Assembly (NCBI RefSeq): GCF_003610295.1
Contig: NZ_RAPV01000001.1
Location: forward strand, 4,774,001 to 4,838,000
Length of the DNA stretch: 64,000 nt
Source: Paraburkholderia sp. BL23I1N1
Lineage (GTDB): Bacteria; Pseudomonadota; Gammaproteobacteria; Burkholderiales; Burkholderiaceae
Reading direction: 5' to 3'
The number at the start of each line of letters is the position of its first letter. Within the stretch, counting starts at the first letter, position 1. The notes under the pieces were generated by a model. It saw only the letters and a program-made list of their open reading frames with translations, ran no database searches and had not been told where the DNA came from. The position numbers and the translations under genes were made by a program. Below, piece after piece: positions 17,750 through 26,262 of this stretch.

Positions 17750-19602
17750 GTGTGTCACGAACACGGGCGGAAGCCTGTGATGCTGTATCAAAGATGGGAG
17801 CAGGCCTCCCGAAGCCGGCCTGCAGGGGCAGGCTTCAAACCGCCCGGTGCTGCTGCGTTCAAAAGGCGTGGTGGTGAGCGACCGAGGAAAAGTCATCCGT
17901 GAAGGATGGCAGGTACGTATTGGGAAGATGAGCGAAAGCAAACTGGCCGATGACGCATCGTTACGTACAAACATACTGTCAAAACCGGGGTTGACTACAG
18001 GCTCCAGGACAAGTCGGGACGATACCTGTTTACGGACCCGTCGGCAGTCGGTGTATAGGCGGCATGAGCCCAATACAGGCTTTGATATGGAACGTGAGAA
18101 CCTTTCTCCGGATGCAAAGGGAAATGACGAATGGCAGACACCATGAGGAAGAATACCGATGCCGGAGCGAGGGGCGGAGCCGCCTGTAGTAGTGTTGAAG
18201 CTCCTGTAATGGGAGTGGAGCGAAGGGGCGGCGTTATCCAACTGACGAAGGTCATCAACCTGCACTGCGGGGAGGAGTGACATGACATCAGCGAAACCTT
18301 ACTGCATAGCGAAGCGGGTCGTGTGGGAGGCGTATCAACTGGTAAAGGCCAACCGTGGCGCTGCCGGCGTGGATGATGAAACCATCGCCATGTTCGAACA
18401 GAATCTCTCGGGAAATCTGTACAAACTGTGGAACCGGATGGCATCGGGGTCGTACTTCCCGCCGCCGGTGAAGCAGGTGGAAATTCCGAAGGCCAAGGGC
18501 GGCACGAGAAAGTTGGGCGTGCCCACCGTGTCTGATCGAATTGCTCAAAGTGTTGTCAAGCTCATGATCGAGCCGACACTCGATCCGGTGTTTCATCCTG
18601 ATTCTTATGGATACCGGCCGGGCAAGTCGGCTAAACAGGCGATTGCTGTGACGCGCAAGCGTTGCTGGCAGTATGACTGGGTTGTTGAGTTTGACATCAA
18701 GGCGGCGTTCGATCAGATCGATCATGCGTTGTTGATGAAGGCGGTGCGAAGCCACATCAGGGAGGACTGGATCCTGTTGTACATCGAGCGGTGGCTGACT
18801 GCGCCGTTCGAAATCGCGGACGGAACGAAACTGTCCCGGACGCGAGGTGTTCCACAGGGTGGTGTGGTCAGTCCAATCTTGATGAATCTGTTCATGCATT
18901 ACGCGTTCGATAGCTGGATGAAGCGGACGTATCCACAATGTCCCTTCGCGCGCTACGCCGACGATGCGGTGGTTCACTGCCGCACCCAGGCGCAGGCAGA
19001 AGCGGTGATGCGCTCTATTGCATTACGGCTGGAGGAATGTGGGCTGACGATGCATCCGGAGAAGTCGAAAATCGTGTACTGCAAGGACAGCAAGCGTACT
19101 GGTGCCTTTCCGAACGTGCAATTTACGTTTCTGGGCTTCACGTTCGGGCCCAGGGGGGCGCGCAGTCGACACAACCGGCTATTTACCGGCTTCCTGCCGG
19201 CGGTGAGTGGCGACGCGCTCAAACGGATGAGGCAGGTGGTGCGGGGCTGGCGGGTCCATCGCCGCACGCCAGCGACGCTTGAAGAGATCGCGCAGTTATG
19301 CAACCCGATGATACAAGGGTGGTGGAACTACTACGGGGCGTTCTATAGGTCGGAGATGCGAAAGCTCTTCCACTATATAGACCAGAAGCTTGCACAGTGG
19401 GCCAGGCGCAAATACAAGACACTACGGCGGCGAAAGCAACGTAGTGTCCGATGGCTCGGCAAGATGAAGGAACTCGCTCCACGGTTGTTCGTTCACTGGC
19501 GTATCGCTCGGCGCGAGGTTGGGTAACGGGAGCCGGATGAGGTGCGAGCCTCACGTCCGGTTCTGCGAGAGCCTCGGGGTGAAACTCCCCGGGGCTACTC
19601 AC
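17750..19602 (+). mobile_element. Group II intron with reverse transcriptase
   Basis: A ribozyme-type leader from about 17750 (GTGTGTCACGAA, fitting the GUGYG rule) precedes the maturase gene. After it, a canonical 34-base domain V lies at 19530-19563 (GAGCCGG ... TCACGTCCGGTTC), with a bulged-A domain VI ending near CTACTCAC at 19595-19602. Boundaries at the 5' side are uncertain by a few bases. It sits immediately downstream of an IS701 fragment, and an IS5 element lies 5 bases after its 3' end. Confidence 0.8.
18282..19526 (+). CDS. ltrA: Group II intron reverse transcriptase/maturase
   Basis: 414 residues from the ATG at 18282, with GGGGAGGAG ahead. The RT blocks are clear: IPKAKGGTRKLGVPTVSDRI, YGYRPGKSAKQAI, FDIKAAFDQIDH, GVPQGGVVSPILMNLFMHYAFD, the catalytic FARYADD and the maturase X domain with GWWNYYGAFYRSEM. 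It ends without an HNH endonuclease domain. It splices and reinserts its host intron by target-primed reverse transcription. Confidence 0.93.
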   Translation: MTSAKPYCIAKRVVWEAYQLVKANRGAAGVDDETIAMFEQNLSGNLYKLWNRMASGSYFPPPVKQVEIPKAKGGTRKLGVPTVSDRIAQSVVKLMIEPTLDPVFHPDSYGYRPGKSAKQAIAVTRKRCWQYDWVVEFDIKAAFDQIDHALLMKAVRSHIREDWILLYIERWLTAPFEIADGTKLSRTRGVPQGGVVSPILMNLFMHYAFDSWMKRTYPQCPFARYADDAVVHCRTQAQAEAVMRSIALRLEECGLTMHPEKSKIVYCKDSKRTGAFPNVQFTFLGFTFGPRGARSRHNRLFTGFLPAVSGDALKRMRQVVRGWRVHRRTPATLEEIAQLCNPMIQGWWNYYGAFYRSEMRKLFHYIDQKLAQWARRKYKTLRRRKQRSVRWLGKMKELAPRLFVHWRIARREVG

Positions 19603-19607
19603 CATTA

Positions 19608-20519
19608 AAGGCCAGTTCAAAAAGAGCCCGAAAGGGCTGTTTACTTTTCCACGAAACGGTTAACCTTGGATGCCTGAACAACGGATCAAGGAATGCCGGC
19701 ACCTATCATCGATGACGAACTGTGGGCACTGATCGAACCGCTACTTCCACCGCCCAAACCGCGACGCAGGCGGTACCCTGGACGGCTGCCGGTCTCGGAC
19801 CGTGCAGCACTCAATGGCATCCTGCTCGTGCTGAAGACAGGGATGCGATGGAACCATTTCCCGACCCGCCTGGGCTTCGGCTCTGGAGCGACGTGCTGGC
19901 GTCGGTTGCACGACTGGCAGCAGGCCGGAGTGTGGGACAAGCTGCACGGGCTACTGCTCGACAAGCTGCGCGAATCTGGCCAGCTCGATTTCTCATATGC
20001 GGCTGTCGATTCATCGTCCGTGCGAGCCGTTGGGGCCGGCCAAAAACTGGGCCAAACCCCACCGATCGCGCACGACCAGGGTCCAAACACCACGTCCCCG
20101 TAGACGCGAACGGCGTTCCTGTCAGCGTGATCGTGACCGGCGCGAACCGCAACGATGTCACGCAACTGCTGCCGCTGGTCGATGCTATCCCGCCGATTCG
20201 CGGCACTCGTGGCCGACCGCTTCGCAAGCCCAAGGTCATCTACGCCGACCGTGGCTACGACTCCGTCTCGCATCGCCGCAGACTTCGCGAGCGTGGCATC
20301 AGACCGGCCATCGCCAGGCGCCGCACCGAACACGGCAGCGGCCTCGGCAAGTTCCGTTGGGTCGTCGAACGGACTCATTCGTGGCTCCATGGTTTCCGTC
20401 GTCTTCGCATTCGCTTCGAACGCCGATCTGACATTCATGAAGCATTCCTCAAACTAGCCTGCTCACTCGTCTGCTGGAACATCTTCAGCCGAACTGAGCG
20501 CCCTTTTTGAACTGGCCTC
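19608..20519 (+). mobile_element. Complete IS5-family insertion sequence (912 bp)
   Basis: Terminal inverted repeats AAGGCCAGTTCAAAAAGAGC (from 19608) and, on the other strand from 20519, GAGGCCAGTTCAAAAAGGGC match at 18 of 20 positions. A TTA target duplication flanks the element at 19605-19607 and 20520-20522. The transposase is read by a -1 frameshift. Intact ends and duplication suggest a recent, possibly active insertion. Confidence 0.88.
19693..20510 (+). CDS. IS5-family transposase, two frames joined by -1 frameshift
   Basis: The first frame (19693-20103) gives MPAPIIDDELWALIEPLLPP, a GMRWNHFP segment and the first catalytic Asp in AAVDSSSVRAVGAG. The second frame carries TGPNPTDRARPGSKHHV, then VIYADRGYDS (second Asp) and WVVERTHSWLHGFRRLRIRFERR (Glu). 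The junction is at CCAAAAACTGG (20039-20050): slipping one base back at AAA changes Gln-Lys-Leu into Gln-Lys-Thr-Gly and restores the usual family sequence. Programmed frameshifting is normal in this IS group, so the enzyme is probably functional. Confidence 0.88.
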
Positions 20520-20522
20520 TTA

Positions 20523-20887
20523 GGGACGAATGCTCCCGCGTCGAATCGCAACAGCGGCATTCGGAAAACGCAACGGCTGTCGTTGTGGCGTAACGAAAAA
20601 TCAAAGGCAACAGCGGTACTTACGCATAATTTTTTAGCCATCCCGATAACAGTCTGCGTGTCGAGCGCTATCGAATAGTCGAAAGGGAATGCGGCTTCGA
20701 CACCCTCTCGCATTTCCCTGTCGGTATCTTTGTCGAGAACGAAAACGCCATTCTTTGGCAGCAAGCCTCGAATGCCGTTGTATTTGGCGATGCGTCTAGA
20801 AAGCGGTTTCAGACGCCGCGCAGAATTGAACCAGCCAACAGCCGGTTTCTTGCAGCAACCGCGATGCATACACGAAAGCCTGCTCAA
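20523..20887 (-). pseudogene. Unidentified coding fragment next to the IS5 element
   Basis: The minus-strand frame contains KYNGIRGLLPKNGVFVLDKD, TDREMREGVEAAFPFDYSIA and LDTQTVIGMAKKLC. This is a coherent soluble sequence, but I cannot name its family. It runs into the right inverted repeat of the IS, so its 3' end has been replaced, and no good start is seen. It may be part of an older accessory gene broken by the insertion. Confidence 0.35.
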
Positions 20888-21063
20888 AGTACGCTTTGAA
20901 ACGGGGACGGTACGACAGGAACGCGCTCTAGTTCTGCCCCGGCATCAATGGCGACGGATAAGTTGGCGTGAAGGGGGCGGGGCGCAATCGCGCGCAGCTG
21001 AACAGCGTGGCTCTGCTGGAATCTCGATAGGCGCGGGGCTTCGTACGCGGGAGATGCGGCGAG

Positions 21064-21372
21064 GTCAGATTTGTTTGCAATTTGTTTTGGCGAAACCAGC
21101 TTTCTTTGTCACAAACCTTGCGGCGGGCCCGTTCCATAAGGCTTTGCGCTTGAGCTGACTCGTCGCTGCTTGCATTAGGTCCGAACGAGCGAACTTCACG
21201 ATCTATAGCAAGCCGCTCAACTAAGGCTGAGCAATTCCAGAGTCGCCTCGGAATTTGCCTGAGAATCAACGGGTTAGCGCCAAGTCAGATTTCTTTGTCG
21301 TCGATGGGAGGTGCTTGCTAGTGAGTGTGGAGCAGATTTGTTTGGCGAAAGCGGCCAAGTCAGATTTGTTTT
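21064..21372 (+). repeat. Repeated GTCAGATTTGTTT motifs in a gene-free stretch
   Basis: The region 20890-21556 has no credible gene. It holds GTCAGATTTGTTT at 21064-21076, GTCAGATTTCTTT at 21284-21296, GCAGATTTGTTTGG from 21332, and GTCAGATTTGTTTT at 21359-21372; TTTTGGCGAAA-like pieces accompany two of them. Several direct copies of one short motif resemble the multiple end repeats of some transposons, but no transposase remains nearby. Confidence 0.45.
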
Positions 21373-21556
21373 GCCCGGATCAGGTTTCGATTGAGCGTGA
21401 CCAATGAGGCACATCGTAGGCCGATGCAGCGCACGATGTTTCGGTCTGACGTGGAGTGTGGATGTCGCCGAAACTGCCGGAAAAGCGGAGCGGGGAGCCG
21501 ATGGAACAATGGCGCACGTTGCGTGCGCCGTTGCAAAACAGCTCGAATCAACTCGA

Positions 21557-22858
21557 TTAGCGTGCTTGCGGCGCGTCTTTGATAAACAGCGTAGTCAATG
21601 CCCCGACAATGCAGATCGCGCCGACATACAGCGGCGCGGCCATCGGGTTCGACTTCATCATCAGCGAAACGGCGATCGGCGTGAGGCCGCCGAACACCGC
21701 GTAGGCGACGTTATACGAGAACGAGATACCCGAAAACCGCACGACCGGCGGGAACGACTTGACCAGCACGAACGGAATCGCGCCGATCACGCCGACGAAA
21801 AGGCCGGCCACGGCGTACAGCGGCACCAGCGCCGACGTATCGACAGCGAGTTGCTGGAACATCACGTAGTACGTCACCGCCAGCGCAAGGCCGCCGATGA
21901 AAATCGTGCGCCCCGCGCCGATCCGGCCGGCGATCGAACCCGCCATCACGCAGCCGATCGTCAGGCACAGCGTCGCTACGCAGTTCGCCAGCAACGCAGT
22001 GGCCGGCGCGATATGAAACTGCTTCTGCAGCAGCGTCGGCGTCATCAGAATCACCACGACGATCGCGGCCGACAGCATCCACGTGAGCAGCATGGACACG
22101 ATTACGGCGCGGCCATGGTCGCGCAACACGGCCTTGAGCGGCACTTCCGCGGCAATCGCCTTGCGTTGCTTGAGTTCGGCGAACACCGGCGTCTCATGCA
22201 GCCAGCGGCGCAGATAAACCGAGAACATGCCGAATATGCCGCCCACCAGGAACGGAATGCGCCATGCGTACGCGGCGATTTCCGCGGGCGCGAAGTTGCG
22301 GTTCACCGCCGATGCGATCAGCGAGCCGAGCAGGATGCCCGCCGTGAGGCCGGCCGTCAGCGTGCCGCATGCATAGCCGATATGCCGCTGCGGCACGTGT
22401 TCGGAGACGAACACCCACGCGCCCGGTACTTCGCCGCCGACCGCCGCGCCTTGCATCACGCGGAACACCAGCAGCAAGACCGGCGCCATCACGCCGATGC
22501 TGGCGTAGGTGGGCAGCAGGCCCATCATCAGCGTGGGCACTGACATCAGCAGCACGCTCAGCGTGAACATGCGCTTGCGGCCAAACAGGTCGCCGAAGTG
22601 CGCCATGATGATGCCGCCGAGCGGTCGCGCCAGATAACCCGCCGCAAAGATGCCGAAGGTCTGTACCTGACGCAGCCAGTCCGGCATCGCTGCGGGAAAG
22701 AACAACTGGCCGATCGCGGGCGCAAAGAATACGAAGATGATGAAGTCGTAGAACTCCAGCGCCCCGCCGAGCGCGGCGAGGCCGAGCGTCTTGTAATCGC
22801 TTCGCCCAAGAGGGCGTGGGGTGACAGCCTGCGCTCCACCCAGATTTGTCGCTTGCAT
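21557..22858 (-). CDS. MFS metabolite:H+ symporter (ProP/ShiA-like)
   Basis: 433 residues from the ATG at 22858 (MQATNLGGAQAVTPRPLGRSD); longer in-frame starts would add an unlikely N-terminus. Family signatures include ALGGALEFYDFIIFVFFAP, ARPLGGIIMAHFGDLFGRKR and the inter-half ETPVF segment (LRRWLHETPVFAELKQRK). Members import organic acids, osmolytes or shikimate with protons. Twelve hydrophobic helices are visible. It is probably core sequence flanking the response-regulator gene. Confidence 0.9.
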   Translation of the reverse strand: MQATNLGGAQAVTPRPLGRSDYKTLGLAALGGALEFYDFIIFVFFAPAIGQLFFPAAMPDWLRQVQTFGIFAAGYLARPLGGIIMAHFGDLFGRKRMFTLSVLLMSVPTLMMGLLPTYASIGVMAPVLLLVFRVMQGAAVGGEVPGAWVFVSEHVPQRHIGYACGTLTAGLTAGILLGSLIASAVNRNFAPAEIAAYAWRIPFLVGGIFGMFSVYLRRWLHETPVFAELKQRKAIAAEVPLKAVLRDHGRAVIVSMLLTWMLSAAIVVVILMTPTLLQKQFHIAPATALLANCVATLCLTIGCVMAGSIAGRIGAGRTIFIGGLALAVTYYVMFQQLAVDTSALVPLYAVAGLFVGVIGAIPFVLVKSFPPVVRFSGISFSYNVAYAVFGGLTPIAVSLMMKSNPMAAPLYVGAICIVGALTTLFIKDAPQAR

Positions 22859-23267
22859 TGCTTGTGTCTTGTCTTGAATTGGGAACCACACGTAGCGCGT
22901 GGAAATGTGGCGGTCGTCGGGCGAGAAGTGTGGCAAGCGCTGGGTAGAGCACGGAACACCGGCGCGCCGGCCCGGATAGGGCAAGCGCGGTGACGACTGG
23001 GGCCAGGGCGGGGATTTTACAGGATGAAAGCCGGGTACTTCGGGAAGTGCTTAATTAGATTGGGAAAAGTTCCCCTATATGCGTCTTTTCGACAGCGGGC
23101 AGGACCGCGAGAGCCGCACGTCGTGCGAGCCGCAGCGGTTGAGTGTAGGAATGCCTCGCATAGCTGTCGGAGCGAGGCGATTGCTGCGCAATTTAGGAAT
23201 GCTCCTATGGGATGGCTTGGGCGTCCCTCTGAGAATCGCGTCCGAGCTACTAGTTAAGAGTCATCCC

Positions 23268-23683
23268 ATGCGTATTGCCATCCTTCAGCGTGACCCCGTC
23301 ATGCGTCAGTCGATCGAAAAGATCCTCATGAGCGCCAGCCATACCTGTATGGCCTACGACGACGGTTTGACCATGTCGAAAGCGCTCGCCCGTTCCACCG
23401 TGGATATGCTGCTGGTGCTGGACTGGCAAGGCACGCGCCTGTCTGGCGCCGAAGTTTTGCGCTCGGTGCGCGCGGTCGGCGGCGATCGCCTGCCGGTCCT
23501 GTTCGCCTCGGCGGAGACATCCGAGGACAGCGTGGTGCGCGCCTTTGCCAGCGGGGCCGACGACTATGTCACACTGCCGTTGCGGCCGGGCGAGTTCCGC
23601 GAGCGCGTTGCGGCGTTGCTGCGCCGGGCTTATCCGGACCGTTTCAGCGCCGCGAGCTTCGATGTCGGCCCCTACCGTTTCGA
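23268..23683 (+). pseudogene. Response regulator (OmpR type), 5' half, split by the island
   Basis: MRIAILQRDPVMRQSIEKIL begins a receiver domain with the phosphorylatable Asp in LLVLDWQGTRLSGAEVLRSVR and the Lys-loop position degenerated to TLPLRPGEF (Leu-Arg where most receivers have Lys-Pro). The linker runs to FDVGPYRFD at 23674-23684, where homology stops; a foreign tail continues to a TGA at 23763. The rest of the gene resumes in frame at 62165. Joining at CGTTTCGA gives 240 residues. The isolated receiver is probably inert. Confidence 0.85.
23676..23683 (+). repeat. Left attachment/duplication core of the island
   Basis: CGTTTCGA lies in the Arg-Phe-Asp codons of the interrupted gene and recurs at 62165-62172. 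Flanking bases differ, so eight bases are the shared core. It marks where island sequence begins. Confidence 0.7.
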
Positions 23684-23722
23684 CATTTCCCGTCGCCCGC
23701 AAAGCCTTATCCAGCAAGGGCT

Positions 23723-23755
23723 GTTCAATATTTGTTCAAAATTCGTTCAAAACTC
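23723..23755 (+). repeat. Three 11-bp GTTCAA repeats near the left island end
   Basis: GTTCAATATTT, GTTCAAAATTC and GTTCAAAACTC stand at exact 11-base spacing (23723, 23734, 23745), that is, on one face of the helix. They lie about 40 bases inside the left junction, where integrase arm sites or a regulator would bind. The interval up to the TetR gene (23764-23912) holds nothing else clear. Confidence 0.6.
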
Positions 23756-23912
23756 CCAGTGCTGATTCGCTGCGCTCGGAGGTGGTGTGTAGGCGTTTCC
23801 GATGACTGCTTTGTGAACTGATTAATGTGCGTCGCCGTCCGGCCAACAGCGGCCGATCGCTCAAGTGCACTAACGGCCATTCGAGTGTCGGCTCCAGCCA
23901 GCTTTCCGCCGT

Positions 23913-24545
23913 CTAGTTTGAATCCCCAAGGCTTCCCTGGCAGGAAGTATCCGTCGGCAATTTGATTCGCCGCGTTGCCTTCCTGGCATCGTTGCCAGGC
24001 CGACTTGTCAGGATGGCGCTCGTAATGAGGTGAACGAGATGATCCGCTCGTGGCGCGAATGAGGGTTGGTCGACCGCCCAGCCGAGAGCCGTTATCAGGG
24101 CGAACAGGTCGTCCCCATTCATATCGGCGCGCGCCGTTCCCTCGGCCTGAGCACGGAGCAGTAGGCGCGCGCCTGCTGAGTGCACCGCTGCGCACGAAGC
24201 ATAAAGCGCGGAATCCGGGTTCGAGTGGGCTGCCGCCATCATGGCGACAACGCCCCTGTAGCTTTGGGTGAATACCACCAGTTCCCGAAACCAGATGAGA
24301 AGTGCTTCGTCAGCCGAAGTCGATGTCTCGAGCTCGGCTGCCTTCTGCGTCAGTGCATCCAGATGGGTACACAGCAACGCTTCGAATAGAGCTTCTCGTG
24401 TCGGGAAATGACGAAGCAGCGTGGCCAACCCGACGCCGGCCCGGCGAGCAATATCGCGCATCGATGCGTCAGCACCATGCTCGGTGATGACATCACGCGC
24501 GACGGTGAGGATCTGGCTGCGATTTTTCTGAGCGTCGGCTCGCAT
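23913..24545 (-). CDS. TetR/AcrR-family repressor
   Basis: 210 residues from the ATG at 24545 (MRADAQKNRSQILTVARDVITEHGADASMRDIARRAGVGLATLLRHFPTREALF); an ATG five codons upstream is possible. The helix-turn-helix is intact, and the C-terminal ligand domain ends at TSRPGN with an additional tail of ~25 residues. It is divergent from the short-chain dehydrogenase at 24669, and two palindromes stand between them. The expected role is repression of that operon and release by a metabolite. Confidence 0.88.
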   Translation of the reverse strand: MRADAQKNRSQILTVARDVITEHGADASMRDIARRAGVGLATLLRHFPTREALFEALLCTHLDALTQKAAELETSTSADEALLIWFRELVVFTQSYRGVVAMMAAAHSNPDSALYASCAAVHSAGARLLLRAQAEGTARADMNGDDLFALITALGWAVDQPSFAPRADHLVHLITSAILTSRPGNDARKATRRIKLPTDTSCQGSLGDSN

Positions 24546-24553
24546 AGGGGATG

Positions 24554-24604
24554 TTGACAAGTGGATCAGTGATCCATATAGTGTTTATATGGATCACTGA
24601 TCCA
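24554..24604 (+). promoter_or_regulatory. Promoter with double TetR operator
   Basis: TTGACA (24554-24559) and TATAGT (24577-24582) with a 17-base spacer make a near-consensus promoter. GGATCAGTGATCC (24563-24575) fills the spacer, and GGATCACTGATCC (24591-24603) follows the -10. Each is a 13-bp palindrome, and the pair form mirror-image 19-bp arms (24562-24580 and 24586-24604). Binding at both would shut off the dehydrogenase operon and probably the repressor gene. Confidence 0.8.
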
Positions 24605-24668
24605 TATCATACAGCGCTATATGGCATTTCTCCAGCTTCCGCTCAACTCCAATGAAAGAGCACATGAA

Positions 24669-25403
24669 ATGAACAGACTGAATGGAAAGACCGCCGTGGT
24701 CACCGGCGGCGCTACCGGCATCGGCCTTGCCGCGGCAAAGCGCTTCATCGAGGAAGGCGCGTTCGTCTTCATCTTCGGCCGCCGGCAGGAAGCACTCGAT
24801 GCGGCTTTGGCCGACCTCGGGCCTAATGCCCGCGCGGTGAAAGGCTCTGTCTCCAATCTGGCCGACCTCGACCGACTCTACGCGGCGGTGAAGGCCGAGC
24901 GCGGAACCCTCGACATCGTTTTCGCCAATGCCGGGGCGGGAAGCCAGCTTCCGCTCGGCAAGATCACATCCGAGCACATTGACGAAATCTTCGACACCAA
25001 CGTAAAGGGCTCGATCTTCACGGTCCAGAAGGCGCTGCCGCTGATGGGTGCGGGCGGTTCGATCATCCTGACCGGATCGAGCGCCGGCACCACGGGCGCC
25101 CCGGCATTCAGCGCCTACAGCGCGAGCAAGGCGGCAGTGCGCAACCTCGCGCGGACCTGGGCGGAGGATCTGAAGGGCACAGGCATCCGGGTAAATGTGC
25201 TGTCGCCCGGGCCGACGGCGACCGAACTCGCGAAGGAAGCGTTGGGCGAGGAAGGCGTGAAGGCCTTCGGCTCGATGACTCCGCTCCAGCGCATGGCCGA
25301 TCCGGCGGAGATCGGGGCGGTGGCCGCCTTCCTCGCGTCGCAGGACAGCAGCTTCATGACCGCCAGCGAGGTCGCTGTTGACGGCGGCCTGGCGCAAATC
25401 TGA
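24669..25403 (+). CDS. Short-chain dehydrogenase/reductase (SDR)
   Basis: 244 residues from the ATG at 24669, placed after GAAAGAGC. The cofactor motif TGGATGIG is at residues 12-19, N-A-G-A at 87-90, and the catalytic Tyr150-x3-Lys154 (YSASK). The GRRQEAL segment after beta-2 suggests NADP preference. First gene of a TetR-controlled operon with a second SDR and an F420-type protein. The substrate is unknown; regulation by TetR suggests a response to an alcohol, ketone or electrophile. Confidence 0.92.
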   Translation: MNRLNGKTAVVTGGATGIGLAAAKRFIEEGAFVFIFGRRQEALDAALADLGPNARAVKGSVSNLADLDRLYAAVKAERGTLDIVFANAGAGSQLPLGKITSEHIDEIFDTNVKGSIFTVQKALPLMGAGGSIILTGSSAGTTGAPAFSAYSASKAAVRNLARTWAEDLKGTGIRVNVLSPGPTATELAKEALGEEGVKAFGSMTPLQRMADPAEIGAVAAFLASQDSSFMTASEVAVDGGLAQI

Positions 25404-25467
25404 CGCGCCACGCCCGGCCGGTCACGCCAGTGATCCGGTTATGCACACATCTACTGAGGAAAATAAA

Positions 25468-26235
25468 ATGGAACGACCCCTTAAAGGAAAAACCGCTCTC
25501 GTTACCGGGGCATCGCGGGGCATTGGCCGCGCCATCGCCGAACGTCTTGCAAAGGATGGTGCGACGGTCGCGCTGACCTACAACGCCAGCAAATCCGGCG
25601 CGTACGATGCTGTCGCGGCCATCGAGAAAGCGGGAGGCACTGCGTTCGCGATCCACGCGAACCTCGTTGACCCGGCGACAGTCCCGGCCCTGTTTGAGAG
25701 ACTCGATGACGAGTTCACCAGGCGGAAGGGAAGCAAAGCTCTCGATATTCTGGTGAACAACGCCGGCAATTCCGGCTGGGTTGGCTTCAAGGACGCGACG
25801 CCGGAGAGTTGGGACACCCTGATCGCGGTCTACGCCCGCGCGCCCTTCTTCATCGTCCAGGCCGCTCTGGATCGTCTCGCAGATGGTGGACGCATCATCA
25901 ACATCTCATCCGCTGCCGCCACGAAGCCCGTAACAGCCGCGCCCGTCTATTCGATGGCCAAAGCGGCCATCAACAACCTGACCCATGCGCTCGCGTCCGA
26001 GTTGGGGCCGCGCGGAATTACCGCGAACGCCGTAGCGCCGGGCTACACGCGAACGGACGTGAACGCCGCCATCCGGGAGAATCCCGAACTCGTCAAGGCG
26101 GTCGAGGCTGAAATCGCGCTGGGACGCTTTGGCGAGCCTTCGGAAATCGCCGCCGTCGTGGCGTTTCTCGCCTCCGATGACGGCCACTGGGTGACCGGTC
26201 AGACGATTGAAGCGAGTGGCGGTTACAAGCTCTGA
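25468..26235 (+). CDS. Short-chain dehydrogenase/reductase (SDR)
   Basis: 255 residues from the ATG at 25468, with TGAGGAAAA ahead. Motifs are TGASRGIG near the N-terminus, NNAG at about 92-95, and YSMAK as the catalytic Tyr/Lys pair. The C-terminal VTGQTIEASGGYKL is typical of classical SDRs. It follows the first SDR by 64 bases in the same operon. Overall it resembles 3-oxoacyl-ACP-reductase-like SDRs that reduce carbonyls with NADPH. Confidence 0.92.
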   Translation: MERPLKGKTALVTGASRGIGRAIAERLAKDGATVALTYNASKSGAYDAVAAIEKAGGTAFAIHANLVDPATVPALFERLDDEFTRRKGSKALDILVNNAGNSGWVGFKDATPESWDTLIAVYARAPFFIVQAALDRLADGGRIINISSAAATKPVTAAPVYSMAKAAINNLTHALASELGPRGITANAVAPGYTRTDVNAAIRENPELVKAVEAEIALGRFGEPSEIAAVVAFLASDDGHWVTGQTIEASGGYKL

Positions 26236-26262
26236 CCACGCCGCAAAACCAAAGGAGAACAT

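Noticed and set aside
21404..22543. 379-codon plus-strand ORF opposite the MFS gene
   Set aside because: His/Arg/Gln-rich composition is typical of the antisense frame of GC-rich membrane-protein genes.
23723..23755. CRISPR-like array
   Set aside because: Repeats are 11 bases with no spacers and no cas genes nearby.
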